NCBI GenBank assembly: GCA_900553005.1
Contig: USBU01000016.1
Location: 1 to 12,870, forward strand
Length of the DNA: 12,870 bases
DNA from: an uncultured Eubacteriales bacterium
GTDB lineage: Bacteria > Bacillota > Clostridia > Christensenellales > Pumilibacteraceae
Reading direction: 5' to 3'
The number at the start of each line of letters is the position of its first letter. Position 1 is the first letter of the stretch. A program made the translations under genes and the position numbers. This document shows positions 12,825 through 12,870 of this stretch, piece after piece. Under the pieces are notes generated by a model that had not been told where the DNA came from, did not search any database, and saw only the letters and a program-made list of their open reading frames with translations.

Positions 12825-12870
12825 CTGTCTCTTATACACATCTGACGCTGCCGACGACTTAATAGGTGTA
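12825..12870 (+). other. Nextera adapter (Read 1 side) with i5 index, not biological
   Basis: Positions 12825-12857 are the reverse complement of the full 33-base Nextera Read 1 adapter, with the Tn5 mosaic end at 12825-12843. Next come eight bases CTTAATAG (12858-12865), the place of the i5 index, and GTGTA (12866-12870), the start of the P5 flow-cell sequence. Confidence 0.98.

Noticed and set aside
12647..12841. Minus-strand frame beginning MCIRDR near the right end
   Set aside because: Its start is translated Nextera adapter and the rest is antisense to the fumarase gene.

Overview
This is a 12.87 kb metagenome-style contig of which positions 27-12824 are biological DNA. Both ends are untrimmed Illumina Nextera adapter (1-26 and 12825-12870), so both outermost genes are cut off by the library, not by biology. 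Strong AGGAGG-type ribosome sites, TTGACA/TATAAT promoters, the glmU-prs pair and a walJ...rlmH block point to an anaerobic member of the Bacillota, probably of the class Clostridia. Anaerobiosis is supported by an oxygen-sensitive class III ribonucleotide reductase and a class I (4Fe-4S) fumarase. I cannot place it more finely. No mobile element, CRISPR array, tRNA or rRNA was seen.

All genes except the last are on the minus strand, so they are transcribed from right to left. From the right: a cluster walJ/yycJ (MBL-fold), two intramembrane CPBP proteases, rlmH, an M14 zinc carboxypeptidase and tadA (12078 down to 7268). It has short gaps, one TGATG stop/start overlap and one ribosome site overlapping the previous stop, so it reads as a single operon or two overlapping ones, driven from a promoter at 12090-12118. 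Next comes glmU-prs with its own promoter and a good intrinsic terminator (4985-5019). Then nrdG has its own promoter and terminator. A 670-base gap holds a possible small transcript and two NrdR boxes. Last is the nrdD-trxB operon running off the left end. On the right, a class I fumarase gene is divergent from walJ and runs off the right end.

The most interesting unit is nrdD-trxB. NrdD carries an extra C-terminal glutaredoxin-like domain (CPNC) after its glycyl-radical site. One base after its stop begins a thioredoxin-reductase-like flavoprotein with an intact CxxC but no recognisable NADPH-binding motifs. Together they suggest a dedicated, built-in electron chain to the reductase, possibly fed by ferredoxin rather than NADPH. 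Two palindromes 32 bp apart (centre to centre), just upstream of a consensus promoter, look like an NrdR operator. A second notable gene is the glmU orthologue next to prs: its acetyltransferase half is intact, while its uridylyltransferase half is shrunken and lacks the catalytic motifs.
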